A DNA stretch of 64,000 bases from Paenibacillus radicibacter (GTDB taxonomy: Bacteria > Bacillota > Bacilli > Paenibacillales > NBRC-103111). The stretch's first letter is position 1. Each line of letters starts with the position of its first letter. The DNA lies in contig NZ_JANQBC010000013.1 of the NCBI RefSeq assembly GCF_024721995.1, positions 124,001 through 188,000 of the forward strand, read 5' to 3'. Shown piece after piece: positions 52,878 through 61,735 of this stretch. The notes below the pieces were generated by a model. That model saw only the letters and a program-made list of their open reading frames with translations, was not told where the DNA came from and did not search any database. The translations under genes and the position numbers were made by a program.

Positions 52878-54669
52878 ACTCAGCAGTCAGCTCCATGAAC
52901 TCCCTAACATCCGCAACCGCCATATCCACAGCACTTTGCCAGAAGTCAGCCTGCGTCAAATCAACACCAAGGTGTTTCTGTGCCAAATCTTCTACGCTCA
53001 TTGAACCTGTATCGCGAAGTAGTGCTGCATACTTATCTTCGAACGCAATACCTTCCTTCACTGCTCTTGCATAAATACCAGCAGAGAACAAGTATCCGAA
53101 TGTATACGGGAAGTTGTAGAACGGTACGCCTGTGGAGTAGAAGTGTAACTTCGCTGCCCAGAAGTGTGGGTGGTAAGACGCCAAGGAGTCTTTATATGCC
53201 ACTTTCTGCGCATCCACCATTAGATCGTTCAAACGTTCAACAGATACATAGCCTTTTTCACGTTCTGCATAGAAATTCGTTTCGAAAATGAAGCGAGCAT
53301 GAATATTCATGAAGAACGCGATCGAACGGCCGATTTTATCTTCCAATAACGCAATACGCTCTTCTTTGGAAGCAGCTTGCTGAACAAGTGCATCCGATAC
53401 GATCATCTCTGCGAAAGTAGAAGCTGTCTCTGCTACGTTCATTGCATAACGCTGTGCCATAGCTGGCATGTCATTCATCACGAACTGATGGTAACCGTGA
53501 CCTAGTTCATGTGCAAGTGTACCTACGTTGTTGGACGTACCGCTATATGTCATGAAAATACGTGTTTCTTGCTTAAGTGGAAGGGAAGTACAGAATCCAC
53601 CCGGACGCTTGCCAGCGCGATCTTCTGCTTCAATCCAAGCATTCTCGAATGCATGAACAGCGAAGTCTGCCATTTTTGGTGAGAACTTACGGAAGTTTTC
53701 TTCGATAAGCTTCGCACCTTCATCATAATTCACTTCTTTAGCACCATTCGCAAGTGGTGCTTCAACGTCAACCCAAGCTAACTTCTCTAGACCCATAAGT
53801 TTCGCTTTACGGTCTAGGTATTCTACGAATACATCCTTGTTGCGGTCGATAACATCCCACATCACTTTAAGTGTTGCTTCTGACATACGGTTAATGTCTA
53901 ATGGTTCTTTATGAATGGATTCCCATCCACGCTTGCCATACACCTTCAGACGGAAGCCTGCCAGATGGTTTAGTGCATCTGCACAATAATCTTCAAGGTC
54001 TGTCCAGGAAGACTCCCATTGTTGCATAAGTGCAGTACGCTCTTCATTATTCGGCGTGTGCAGCTTGTTGTACGCTTGTCCTGCAGATAGATCGACTTGC
54101 TTGCCATTTTGCTCAACAGTCATACGGAATTTGCTTACTAGCGTGTTATAGGAATCGCTCCAACCGTGGTAGCCATCAATGGATAACTCATTAATAAGTG
54201 CTTCAAGCTCAGGAGCTAGCTTCTCTTTCGCACGCTCACGACGCTCTGTTAACGGGAACTCAATTGCTGAGAACGGCTCTTGCTGCATAATAAGCGTCCA
54301 AGCTTGATCTGGGATCGCAAGGAACAATTGATCCAAGTATGTAAGCGTTGAAGCGTACTGTGCAGATAAGCTCTTAATTTGACCACCGAGAAGAACCGCT
54401 TTCTTATCATTCTGATTCTCAGCAGCAAGGCAACCTGCGAATGCGCCAGCTTCACGCAATTTCATTTGGATAGATTGCATAGTCTCTACCCAACTACGAA
54501 TACCGTCTACTTGATTAGCGTCCTGTGGAGCAACAGCCTGCTCAATCGTTTGTTTGAATGCTGTAATTTCTTCTTTAAGTTGACCTAGAAAGTCTTCCAA
54601 AACTTTTGAACTGCTTCCACCTGGAAAAATAGACTCCAAGTCCCATGTTTGCGGTAAAGGATGTTTCAT
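52876..54669 (-). CDS. pepF: Oligoendopeptidase F (M3B family)
   Basis: This 597-residue zinc peptidase has the HEXXH motif LAHELGHGYHQFV near residue 390 with the downstream glutamate in NVAETASTFAEM. The length is normal for PepF of bacilli, a cytoplasmic enzyme that cuts short peptides. The ATG at 54669 has GAGGTG 6 nt upstream; a GTG three codons earlier lies inside the ribosome site. The 3' end reaches repeat copy D. Confidence 0.92.
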   Translation of the reverse strand: MKHPLPQTWDLESIFPGGSSSKVLEDFLGQLKEEITAFKQTIEQAVAPQDANQVDGIRSWVETMQSIQMKLREAGAFAGCLAAENQNDKKAVLLGGQIKSLSAQYASTLTYLDQLFLAIPDQAWTLIMQQEPFSAIEFPLTERRERAKEKLAPELEALINELSIDGYHGWSDSYNTLVSKFRMTVEQNGKQVDLSAGQAYNKLHTPNNEERTALMQQWESSWTDLEDYCADALNHLAGFRLKVYGKRGWESIHKEPLDINRMSEATLKVMWDVIDRNKDVFVEYLDRKAKLMGLEKLAWVDVEAPLANGAKEVNYDEGAKLIEENFRKFSPKMADFAVHAFENAWIEAEDRAGKRPGGFCTSLPLKQETRIFMTYSGTSNNVGTLAHELGHGYHQFVMNDMPAMAQRYAMNVAETASTFAEMIVSDALVQQAASKEERIALLEDKIGRSIAFFMNIHARFIFETNFYAEREKGYVSVERLNDLMVDAQKVAYKDSLASYHPHFWAAKLHFYSTGVPFYNFPYTFGYLFSAGIYARAVKEGIAFEDKYAALLRDTGSMSVEDLAQKHLGVDLTQADFWQSAVDMAVADVREFMELTAE

Positions 54670-54846
54670 GAATGGCACCTCATTTTTCAGAATTTATAGT
54701 ACAATTACCTACTATCTATTATCGGATAAACACTACCATCGGTCAATTTGTAAATGTCCACGTTGGATTTCTATTGCAAATATGCTTTAATGATAAATGA
54801 ATCCGTTGGATTTAAGTTTGAAAATATGACCTTAGGAGGTTTCACA

Positions 54847-55008
54847 ATGCAACCTTTACAAATATCCGCAGATACAGCTATCAAGCTTGCTGCAAAAATG
54901 AAAGTACCCGTCGAACATATCATGCATATGCCAAAGCATATTTTGGTAGAAAAGCTGATGGAACTTGCCAAAGAGGAAACGGCAGAAAAGGAAGATAACT
55001 CGCAGTGA
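54847..55008 (+). CDS. YycC-family small protein
   Basis: This 53-residue protein (MQPLQISADTAIKLAAKM, then PVEHIMHMPKHILVEKLMEL) matches the short YycC-like family of bacilli, of unknown role. AGGAGG precedes the ATG by 7 nt. Its stop overlaps the GTG start of the next gene (GTGA), so the two are coupled. Confidence 0.75.
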   Translation: MQPLQISADTAIKLAAKMKVPVEHIMHMPKHILVEKLMELAKEETAEKEDNSQ

Positions 55009-55238
55009 TCCCTTTTTCCCAAACATGGCCTTATGAAACGATTGGTAAAGATATTTATGTGATGAACTGCCCCTACTGTGATGCAAGCAATGTATTGCTT
55101 CCGCTTCAAGTATCTGAACTAGCTGTCATCCATGAAGGTAAGAAACGCTTACTCGTGTTTCCGTGCTGTCATCATAGCTTAACCATTATAGATGTCGATT
55201 CAGATTACTTGCTCACCGATAAGAAGTTACGCAGATAA
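55005..55238 (+). CDS. Small zinc-ribbon-like protein
   Basis: This 77-residue protein has a CPYC pair (about residues 22-25) and a later PCCHH motif (about 53-57), suggesting one zinc site made of two knuckles. The GTG start overlaps the stop of the YycC-like gene. No known family is recognised; cotranslation with YycC suggests a shared job. Confidence 0.6.
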   Translation: MIPFSQTWPYETIGKDIYVMNCPYCDASNVLLPLQVSELAVIHEGKKRLLVFPCCHHSLTIIDVDSDYLLTDKKLRR

Positions 55239-55240
55239 TG

Positions 55241-55290
55241 AAACGCCTACCCCCTGTTTTCAATAGCTGAAAACGTGAGGTAGGCGTTTA
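55241..55290. terminator. Bidirectional terminator
   Basis: AAACGCCTACC and GGTAGGCGTTT form the stem with an inner GTTTTC/GAAAAC pair, between the zinc-ribbon and DUF2225 genes. Confidence 0.82.
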
Positions 55291-55296
55291 TTCGTT

Positions 55297-56016
55297 TTAT
55301 TTGGCTTGCTCTTGCATTTCTTCAGGCAGTTCTAATCTTGCTGCTACCATATCTTCACGGGTTACCACCCACTGCTCCCGACTCTTCGCAATCATAGCAG
55401 AATCCATAATACGTTTATCGTTAATGACACGCGAGAACCACTTGACCGCATCAACGTATTGTCCTAATCGACGGTGGATTTCCCCCATCAAGTACATGAG
55501 GCGGGCGTTGTTAATCTCCGTCCCCTCTGTTTCGTACACCGAAATGTAGGCATCAAGCGCATATTGTAAGAATCGTAATTCTTCCTCCTTATTCCCCTGA
55601 TATCGATGTAACCAAGCAATGTGATGCAGTAAGCCTGCGATTACCCGCTCCTTCTCTGATTTAATTTGTGCGCATAGCAAAGCTAACTTATATGTATGTA
55701 AGGCAGTGTCCCAATCTCGTTTGCCACCAAAATCGCGGGTTGTCCAATTTACTGTAATTTTCGAAGCGATTGCTTCTCGCTGACTGTCCGTCAACTTCTC
55801 ACTAAAATTCTCGGAAAAAGAATAGCCGCAGTTCGGGCATACCCGAACCACATAGAAATCTGGATTATTATCTTTGTAATGCACACAGAAATCACTATCG
55901 GTCTGTATGCCTTTCTTAAAGCTTGGACGAACTCTGGATGTTTCAAATGTATGCATGCAATGCTGACAACGTACCGTGATTTGATATAAAGGATCGATGT
56001 TCAACTCTTTAATCAT
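55297..56016 (-). CDS. DUF2225 protein
   Basis: This 239-residue protein has two cysteine pairs, CQHCMHTF (about 18-21) and CPNCGYSF (about 61-64), forming a zinc-binding N-terminal part, followed by a helical TPR-like region typical of the DUF2225 family of Firmicutes. Function unknown. The globin gene ends 23 nt downstream in the operon sense of the opposite order, so the two may be cotranscribed. Confidence 0.82.
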   Translation of the reverse strand: MIKELNIDPLYQITVRCQHCMHTFETSRVRPSFKKGIQTDSDFCVHYKDNNPDFYVVRVCPNCGYSFSENFSEKLTDSQREAIASKITVNWTTRDFGGKRDWDTALHTYKLALLCAQIKSEKERVIAGLLHHIAWLHRYQGNKEEELRFLQYALDAYISVYETEGTEINNARLMYLMGEIHRRLGQYVDAVKWFSRVINDKRIMDSAMIAKSREQWVVTREDMVAARLELPEEMQEQAK

Positions 56017-56038
56017 GATTTCACCTCATCCATCGTTT

Positions 56039-56434
56039 CTAGTTACTCTCGTGTGTATTGACAAAATGATACGCAGGTGCAGACAACCGCTGAATCACTA
56101 CTTCTCGCATCTCTGCTGACAACCCAACCTCGACAAGTGCTTGTTCCATACAGCTCAGCCAAGCCGCAGCATGTGCAGGTGTAATCGGGAATGGCATGTG
56201 TCTAGCTCGCATCATGGGATGTCCGTATTGATCGGAATATAAAGAAGGTCCTCCTAAGAATTGCGTTAGGAATAAGTGTTGTTTTTCCATGATCGGCAAT
56301 ATATCTTCAGGAAACAAAGGGGAAAGCAGTGGATCTAATTGTACTTTCGGATAAAATGCTTCTACGATCTGACGTAAAGTCTCCTCTCCGCCAATCCAAT
56401 CGTAGATCGTTACTTTTTGATCTTGCTCTGACAT
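56039..56434 (-). CDS. Group 2 truncated haemoglobin (HbO/YjbI-like)
   Basis: This 131-residue globin has the short truncated fold: proximal His in RARHMPFPIT, Trp G8 in AAWLSCM, Phe-Tyr at the B10 region (EAFYPKV) and GGEETLRQ at the start. In bacilli YjbI-type globins bind oxygen or handle peroxide. The ATG at 56434 has GGAG 9 nt upstream; one three codons earlier is too close. It lies upstream of the DUF2225 gene on the same strand. Confidence 0.9.
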   Translation of the reverse strand: MSEQDQKVTIYDWIGGEETLRQIVEAFYPKVQLDPLLSPLFPEDILPIMEKQHLFLTQFLGGPSLYSDQYGHPMMRARHMPFPITPAHAAAWLSCMEQALVEVGLSAEMREVVIQRLSAPAYHFVNTHESN

Positions 56435-56583
56435 GTCATTCAACTCCAGTTGTTTGGTCTTAACAGCCTCGTCTTCTATTTCAGTTTACCATAGCTTTTT
56501 GCAAAAAGTCATGATTCGACAGGACGATTACACGGCATGGATGTCCACTTTTCTTCATATATGTTGTAAGAGGAGGTGCATTC

Positions 56584-57834
56584 ATGACCACACGTTCCAA
56601 GCGTACACAATCGTATACATCCATCTATCTTATAGGTGCGATCGCATTATTCATCACCTTACTGCTGCTCATCTATGCCCCCCAAGGCATACAAGCAGCC
56701 CTACGGGGTGTGTCCATATGGTGGGATGTGTTATTTCCCGCGCTCTTCCCCTTCTTTGTTATATCGGAAATCTTGCTCGGTTTTGGAATCGTGCATTTTA
56801 TAGGAACCTTATTCGATCCGATGATGCGACCCGTGTTTCGCGTTCCGGGCATTGGTGGGTTTATTATGGCAATGGGCTTTGCCTCAGGATACCCTGTCGG
56901 TGCAAAATTAACCGCACAACTTTGGGAACAGAAGCTGGTGAATCGCGAGGAAGGAGAGCGGCTTGTCGCAGTGACTACGAGTTCTGATCCGATCTTCCTC
57001 ATCGGTGCGGTTTCGGTCGGCTTTTTCCATGATGTCGAACTAGCAGGGATACTCGCGATTGCTCATTATGGCGGAGCGATGATTATTGGGCTTCTAATGC
57101 GTTTCCACGGTATGCGCTCGAAGCCATCTGAAGATGACCCTAACCGACATCCAACATCACATACGGATTCGATCTTGAAGCGTGCATTTGAAGCGATGCA
57201 TGCCGCAAGGATCAAAGATGGTCGACGTATTGGCACCCTTCTTGGTCATGCTATACAGCATTCCCTTAATCTCATGTTCGTTGTCGGCGGGCTTGTTGTC
57301 TTCTTCTCTGTTGTACTCAGTGTGCTTACCCAAGCCGGTATCATGCAATTTTTCTACAATGGACTAGCAACACTCTTAGCTGCGGTTCACCTGCCAGAGG
57401 CGCTGTCTCAATCGCTGATGAGTGGAGTGTTTGAAGTGACTTTAGGGACTAAAGAAGCCGGCAGCGCGGTGGGCGTCGCACTTCCTTTTCAAGTAGCGGC
57501 GGCGGCATTCATCTTATCGTGGGGTGGATTATCTGTGCATGCACAAGTCGTGTCCTTACTTGCCAATACAAACCTTCGTTATATGCCTTTCTTATTCGCC
57601 AGATTGATACATGGAGTAATTGCTGTCGTAATTGTACTTCTCTTGTGGCAACCTATACATGGAGACCGCAGTCCAATCCCGACAAGCGCTGTGAATACAT
57701 GGACACAGCTGCCAACGCCAATTCGCACGCTTGAACAGCTCCTTCCCACAAGCGGCATAATGATCCTCACCGTATGTGGCAGTATCGTTCTCTTTTTCGC
57801 AATATATCGGTTATGGAAGTGGGCTCGCTTGTGA
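56584..57834 (+). CDS. ylbJ: Sporulation integral membrane protein YlbJ
   Basis: This 416-residue protein has about eight hydrophobic helices and the YlbJ features WWDVLFPALFPFFVISE, FASGYPVGAKL and TTSSDPIFLIGAVSVGFF (nucleoside-transporter 'gate' type domains). In Bacillus subtilis YlbJ is needed for spore cortex formation and is sigma-E controlled. AGAGGAGGT precedes the ATG. Confidence 0.9.
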   Translation: MTTRSKRTQSYTSIYLIGAIALFITLLLLIYAPQGIQAALRGVSIWWDVLFPALFPFFVISEILLGFGIVHFIGTLFDPMMRPVFRVPGIGGFIMAMGFASGYPVGAKLTAQLWEQKLVNREEGERLVAVTTSSDPIFLIGAVSVGFFHDVELAGILAIAHYGGAMIIGLLMRFHGMRSKPSEDDPNRHPTSHTDSILKRAFEAMHAARIKDGRRIGTLLGHAIQHSLNLMFVVGGLVVFFSVVLSVLTQAGIMQFFYNGLATLLAAVHLPEALSQSLMSGVFEVTLGTKEAGSAVGVALPFQVAAAAFILSWGGLSVHAQVVSLLANTNLRYMPFLFARLIHGVIAVVIVLLLWQPIHGDRSPIPTSAVNTWTQLPTPIRTLEQLLPTSGIMILTVCGSIVLFFAIYRLWKWARL

Positions 57835-57930
57835 TCTAACGTTGTGTTATCTAGCTTTATTGATTATGATGGGGAGAGCAGAACCGAAGTTTAAGTTCAT
57901 TCACGGCATCTTACTTAGGAGGAACCATCG

Positions 57931-58740
57931 TTGAAATACGCTGTCGTAAATCGGAATGACGAAAGGTCTATAGAATTAACGGAGTACTTTAAGCAGCTCG
58001 CTCAGCAGAATAACTTAATCCACGATGAGGCTGATCCTGATATCGTCCTCTCGATTGGTGGCGACGGTACGATGCTGCAAGCATTCCATAAATATATCGG
58101 TGGATTAGATAAAATCGCATTCGTCGGTGTACATACAGGTAAATTAGGATTTTTTGCGGATTGGAAACCGGATAAGATTGAGGAATTGGCAAGTCTAATG
58201 CGCAAGACAGAAGATGGCGGTCTACGCCTTGTCCACTACCCAGTTGTCGAAATCGAGATTACGACGAAGCAAGGTGTGGAGAAGTATCTTGCCTTGAATG
58301 AATTTACGATGAAAAGTACGGATATTACGCTTGTTGCTGAAGTGCGTGTGAATGACGAACCTTTCGAGGCATTCCGTGGTGATGGGATTTGCGTATCTTC
58401 ACCATCTGGATCTACAGCATATAACAAAAGTTTAGGGGGCGCTATTGTGCACCCATCCATTGAATCGATTCAGATTGCAGAGATTGCATCGATTAATAAT
58501 CGCTTGTTCCGAACACTCGGATCACCGTTCTTACTACCGAAGCATCATCACTGCGACATATTCCCGCAATCCAAGCAGAATATGCTACTCTCTATCGATC
58601 ATCAGTATTTGCAACGTTCCGAAGTCATCTCGATTCGTTGCCGCGTTGCTCCAGATATTAAAGTGAATTTCGCTCGCTTCCGTCCATTCCCATTCTGGAG
58701 TCGGGTTCGTGAAGCCTTTATCGGCAGCGACATTCATTAA
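57931..58740 (+). CDS. NAD kinase
   Basis: This 269-residue enzyme makes NADP from NAD and ATP. It has the GGDGTML motif (residues 39-45), NEFTMKSTD and the second conserved block SSPSGSTAYNKSLGG. The size fits the PpnKA/NadK type of bacilli. TTG start after TAGGAGGAACCATCG. Confidence 0.93.
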   Translation: MKYAVVNRNDERSIELTEYFKQLAQQNNLIHDEADPDIVLSIGGDGTMLQAFHKYIGGLDKIAFVGVHTGKLGFFADWKPDKIEELASLMRKTEDGGLRLVHYPVVEIEITTKQGVEKYLALNEFTMKSTDITLVAEVRVNDEPFEAFRGDGICVSSPSGSTAYNKSLGGAIVHPSIESIQIAEIASINNRLFRTLGSPFLLPKHHHCDIFPQSKQNMLLSIDHQYLQRSEVISIRCRVAPDIKVNFARFRPFPFWSRVREAFIGSDIH

Positions 58741-58747
58741 CAATAAG

Positions 58748-58796
58748 AAACCTCGAATGCGCAGCACTTCTCGTGCTATCCATTCGAGGTTTTATT
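58748..58796. terminator. Bidirectional terminator
   Basis: AAACCTCGAATG and CATTCGAGGTTT form a 12 bp perfect stem; the loop itself contains GCAC/GTGC. It serves the convergent NAD kinase and yutD genes. Confidence 0.85.
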
Positions 58797-58811
58797 TGTC
58801 TTTCCTAATAA

Positions 58812-59162
58812 TCAGGAGGGTTTCGGTTCTTTCTCTTTTGCCGCAGTATCTTGTGGTTGGCCGTTATCCTGTTGCTTCTGTTGTGACTTGTTGTTTACTT
58901 TCTCAATGATAAAGTAAGCACAACCAAAATTGCAGTATTCATTCAAGTAATCCTGCAAGCTTGCAATCGAAGACTCTTTCGTTACTTTCGGATGGGTATC
59001 ACGGAAGAAACCACGCAGCCTTAGCTGGCTGTATCCCCAATCACCCACGATGTAATCATAACGCTCGAGCACTTCACTATAGCGGTCACGGAATGCATCG
59101 ATATTCCAACCACTCTTATGGTCTTTGACAAGCTCAAACACTTTGCCTCCGACTTGAATCAT
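58812..59162 (-). CDS. yutD: YutD-family protein (DUF1027)
   Basis: This 116-residue protein matches YutD: MIQVGGKVFELVKDHKSGWN, then YDYIVGDWGYSQLRLRGFF and CNFGCAYFII. The C-terminus is a low-complexity Lys/Gln/Pro tail. It lies 33 nt after lipA on the same strand; yutD, lipA and yunB also cluster in Bacillus subtilis. Function unknown. Confidence 0.9.
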   Translation of the reverse strand: MIQVGGKVFELVKDHKSGWNIDAFRDRYSEVLERYDYIVGDWGYSQLRLRGFFRDTHPKVTKESSIASLQDYLNEYCNFGCAYFIIEKVNNKSQQKQQDNGQPQDTAAKEKEPKPS

Positions 59163-59195
59163 GCGTTCACCAACCTCTCCTCGTGTCTTACGCGT

Positions 59196-60074
59196 TTAAG
59201 GATTTGCGATTGCAGACTGCACTTGATCGTGTGCATGATAAGAAGAGCGAACTAACGGACCTGATTCAACATGGCTGAATCCACGTTTCATTCCTTCTAC
59301 TTTAAGCAAGGCAAATTCATCTGGCGTATAATATTTTTCTACATACAAGTGCTTTTCACTTGGCTGCAAGTATTGACCGATTGTTAAGATGTTGCAATCC
59401 ACTTTACGAAGATCGTCCATCGTTTGCAAAATTTCATCCCATTCCTCGCCTACGCCAAGCATAATTGAAGACTTTGTGCGGATCGTCGGATCGATCTTTT
59501 TGGAACGTGCAAGCAATTCCAAAGAACGCTCGTACTTCGCTTTCGCACGTACTCGGTCAGATAAACGCTCAACGGTCTCTACGTTATGGTTCAGAATGTT
59601 CGGCTTCGCTTCTAGCACCGTACGAAGTGCATCTTCATTCCCCATAAAGTCAGGAATTAGCACTTCAAGCGAGCATAGCGGCAATTTCTCACGAACAGCA
59701 TGTACCGATGCAGCAAAAATAGACGCGCCTCCATCTTGCAAGTCATCACGAGCAACAGACGTAATCACACAGTGACGCAAGTTCATCTGCTCTGCAGCTT
59801 CCGCAACACGCCCTGGCTCATCTAGATCAAGCTCAGTTGGCATACCTGTATTCACCGCGCAGAATCGGCATGCACGTGTACAAATACTGCCTAGAATCAT
59901 GAAAGTAGCTGTTCGATTCGCCCAACACTCATGAATATTCGGACACTTCGCTTCTTCACATACCGTATGCAGCGTTTTACCACGCATCATATTTTTAATT
60001 TCTTTAAAGTTTTCTCCTGTCGTTAGCTTAATTTTCAGCCATTCAGGTTTTCTCTCGATTTGCTTGGTCGCCAT
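59196..60074 (-). CDS. lipA: Lipoyl synthase
   Basis: This 292-residue radical SAM enzyme inserts two sulfurs into protein-bound octanoate. The auxiliary cluster ligands are in [13 protein letters not shown], the SAM cluster in CTRACRFC, and the C-terminal RSSYHA carries the serine ligand. AGGTGGAGAG precedes the ATG. Confidence 0.95.
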   Translation of the reverse strand: MATKQIERKPEWLKIKLTTGENFKEIKNMMRGKTLHTVCEEAKCPNIHECWANRTATFMILGSICTRACRFCAVNTGMPTELDLDEPGRVAEAAEQMNLRHCVITSVARDDLQDGGASIFAASVHAVREKLPLCSLEVLIPDFMGNEDALRTVLEAKPNILNHNVETVERLSDRVRAKAKYERSLELLARSKKIDPTIRTKSSIMLGVGEEWDEILQTMDDLRKVDCNILTIGQYLQPSEKHLYVEKYYTPDEFALLKVEGMKRGFSHVESGPLVRSSYHAHDQVQSAIANP

Positions 60075-60173
60075 TTCTCTCCACCTCTGAGTATGTCATC
60101 TGTATAAACGGGAACCCAATACCTCCTATTATAGCAAAAATATCCGCGCTGAAACAGATTCCAATTTATTTCC

Positions 60174-60950
60174 TCAACCCTTTGGCGTTGTTTCATGACT
60201 TCCTTCTTTTTTCGGAGCAGTCTGCGGTACCGAGTTGATATTCGGAACGGATATATTAGGGGGAACCACATCTTTATTCTGCCCAGTTGGATTACCTTTA
60301 TTGTCAAAATAATACATAGGAACATCACCAACAACCATCGAGTATAGAATTGGAATTTCAGACTCTATAATTTCAGGCTCCGAATCAAAGGGAATAATGA
60401 CCGAAACCTCTGCTGTCACTCGAATGTAAACTTCCACAAGAATCGTATTGATCCCCGCGTTCTGGTAACGTGTATCCAGCTTCACCTGCACGTTCCCCTG
60501 TGGAACGAGCCGTATTGGAATATTCGGACCAAATGATGCAATTAACGGACTGCCCATCGCTTGCCCAACTGGGATATGTTCAGGCATTGAAGTCAGCTCT
60601 TTCATGATCGGCTGAACGATATTAATCGTATCCTTCGTAATACGCATGAGCTCCGAGTAGTTCAGTGACCAACCGGTAACTTTGTCTTCCTTGTTAAGTC
60701 GCCAGTCGATCAACCGCTCTGCGTCTGTTGCTTGTGTAATTCGATCTGTCACTGCCGCATTGATTGTCTCAGCAGCAATTTGTCTTAGTTTCACTTTAGC
60801 CAAATTCATTAATGGATGCTTCAAATTGCGATCCACATAAATGATCATTTGTGTAAACAACAATACAACAATGAGGAGAATAATGAGCCATTTTTTTCTT
60901 CGATTGTTCTTCTTATTCGTTTGGCTGCTTCTCCATTTACGCCTTAGCAT
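60174..60950 (-). CDS. yunB: Sporulation protein YunB
   Basis: This roughly 258-residue protein has one N-terminal helix (WLIILLIVVLLFTQMIIYV) and the conserved YunB body (LAKVKLRQIAAETINAAV, then PIGQ-like and IPIRLVPQGNVQVK). In Bacillus subtilis it is a sigma-E protein needed for spore formation. The ATG at 60950 has GGGGGG 6 nt upstream; earlier ATG codons add residues before the basic start and lack a site. It has a Thr/Pro/Lys-rich end. Confidence 0.85.
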   Translation of the reverse strand: MLRRKWRSSQTNKKNNRRKKWLIILLIVVLLFTQMIIYVDRNLKHPLMNLAKVKLRQIAAETINAAVTDRITQATDAERLIDWRLNKEDKVTGWSLNYSELMRITKDTINIVQPIMKELTSMPEHIPVGQAMGSPLIASFGPNIPIRLVPQGNVQVKLDTRYQNAGINTILVEVYIRVTAEVSVIIPFDSEPEIIESEIPILYSMVVGDVPMYYFDNKGNPTGQNKDVVPPNISVPNINSVPQTAPKKEGSHETTPKG

Positions 60951-61061
60951 GCGCATCCCCCCAATGCATAAGCTTGTGCACAACATACTACAAGCCTATG
61001 CTTAGGTCAGGGGAAAAAGAATGAAGCTGACCTCCACAAGCGGAAGCCAGCTTCATCTCTA

Positions 61062-61712
61062 TTACAATCTGCGTAGTTGCATGTTCCAGTCGAGTTTATG
61101 AAGTGGACTGTTCTTAGATACGAACAATCTCGTAATTAATTGCTTGCAATTCATATAATAATCATCTCCGGTTTGAAGATACACTTGAATACCGAAGTAA
61201 TCATGCCATCCTGAATACGTAGATTGAATGTAATCACACGCCTTAAGGATGAAATACCAGTAATCATTATCATCGATCAGGCGCATTTCTTTGGCAGCCC
61301 GCACAATACAGATACACCATGCATAATGTCGAGACTGGAGATCCACCGCTGTCGGATAGCGCCATATGACGTTATCAATGTTCTGAATGGCATGTTCATG
61401 ATCAGGATTTCCTGCAAAAGTATCCCTATACTTGATTCGCTGCTCCTTGGATAATGCGCATAATGTTCGCTGCGTATGCGCAACCCACTGATTATCCCCA
61501 TCTCCATGGAGTAATTCATCCAGCTTATCTCGAATCTCATCTCGATCTGCTTCAATGCCAGCTTGTGCGAGAATATCCTTATTCCATTCACTTCGATTAA
61601 ACAAATTATAATTAAGATAATAGCTGTAATCTCCTGTTATACAGATCGATGCTAACGTTTGCAAATACAATTCTTGTTGTTGTTTTTCTTTTCTCTTCTT
61701 CCACCAATTCAT
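61062..61712 (-). CDS. DUF1266 protein (YbeR/YbeU-like)
   Basis: This 216-residue cytoplasmic protein has the DUF1266 core: AWCICIVRAAKEMRLIDD, then YFILKACDYIQSTYSGWHDY and YLQTGDDYY. In E. coli two DUF1266 genes (ybeR, ybeU) flank the hscC-djlB/djlC genes. Here it lies 23 nt after the J-domain gene, so the gene pairing is kept across phyla. GAGGGGGGAT precedes the ATG. Function unknown; likely part of the HscC chaperone group. Confidence 0.78.
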   Translation of the reverse strand: MNWWKKRKEKQQQELYLQTLASICITGDYSYYLNYNLFNRSEWNKDILAQAGIEADRDEIRDKLDELLHGDGDNQWVAHTQRTLCALSKEQRIKYRDTFAGNPDHEHAIQNIDNVIWRYPTAVDLQSRHYAWCICIVRAAKEMRLIDDNDYWYFILKACDYIQSTYSGWHDYFGIQVYLQTGDDYYMNCKQLITRLFVSKNSPLHKLDWNMQLRRL

Positions 61713-61735
61713 AACTGATCCCCCCTCTCGTCTAA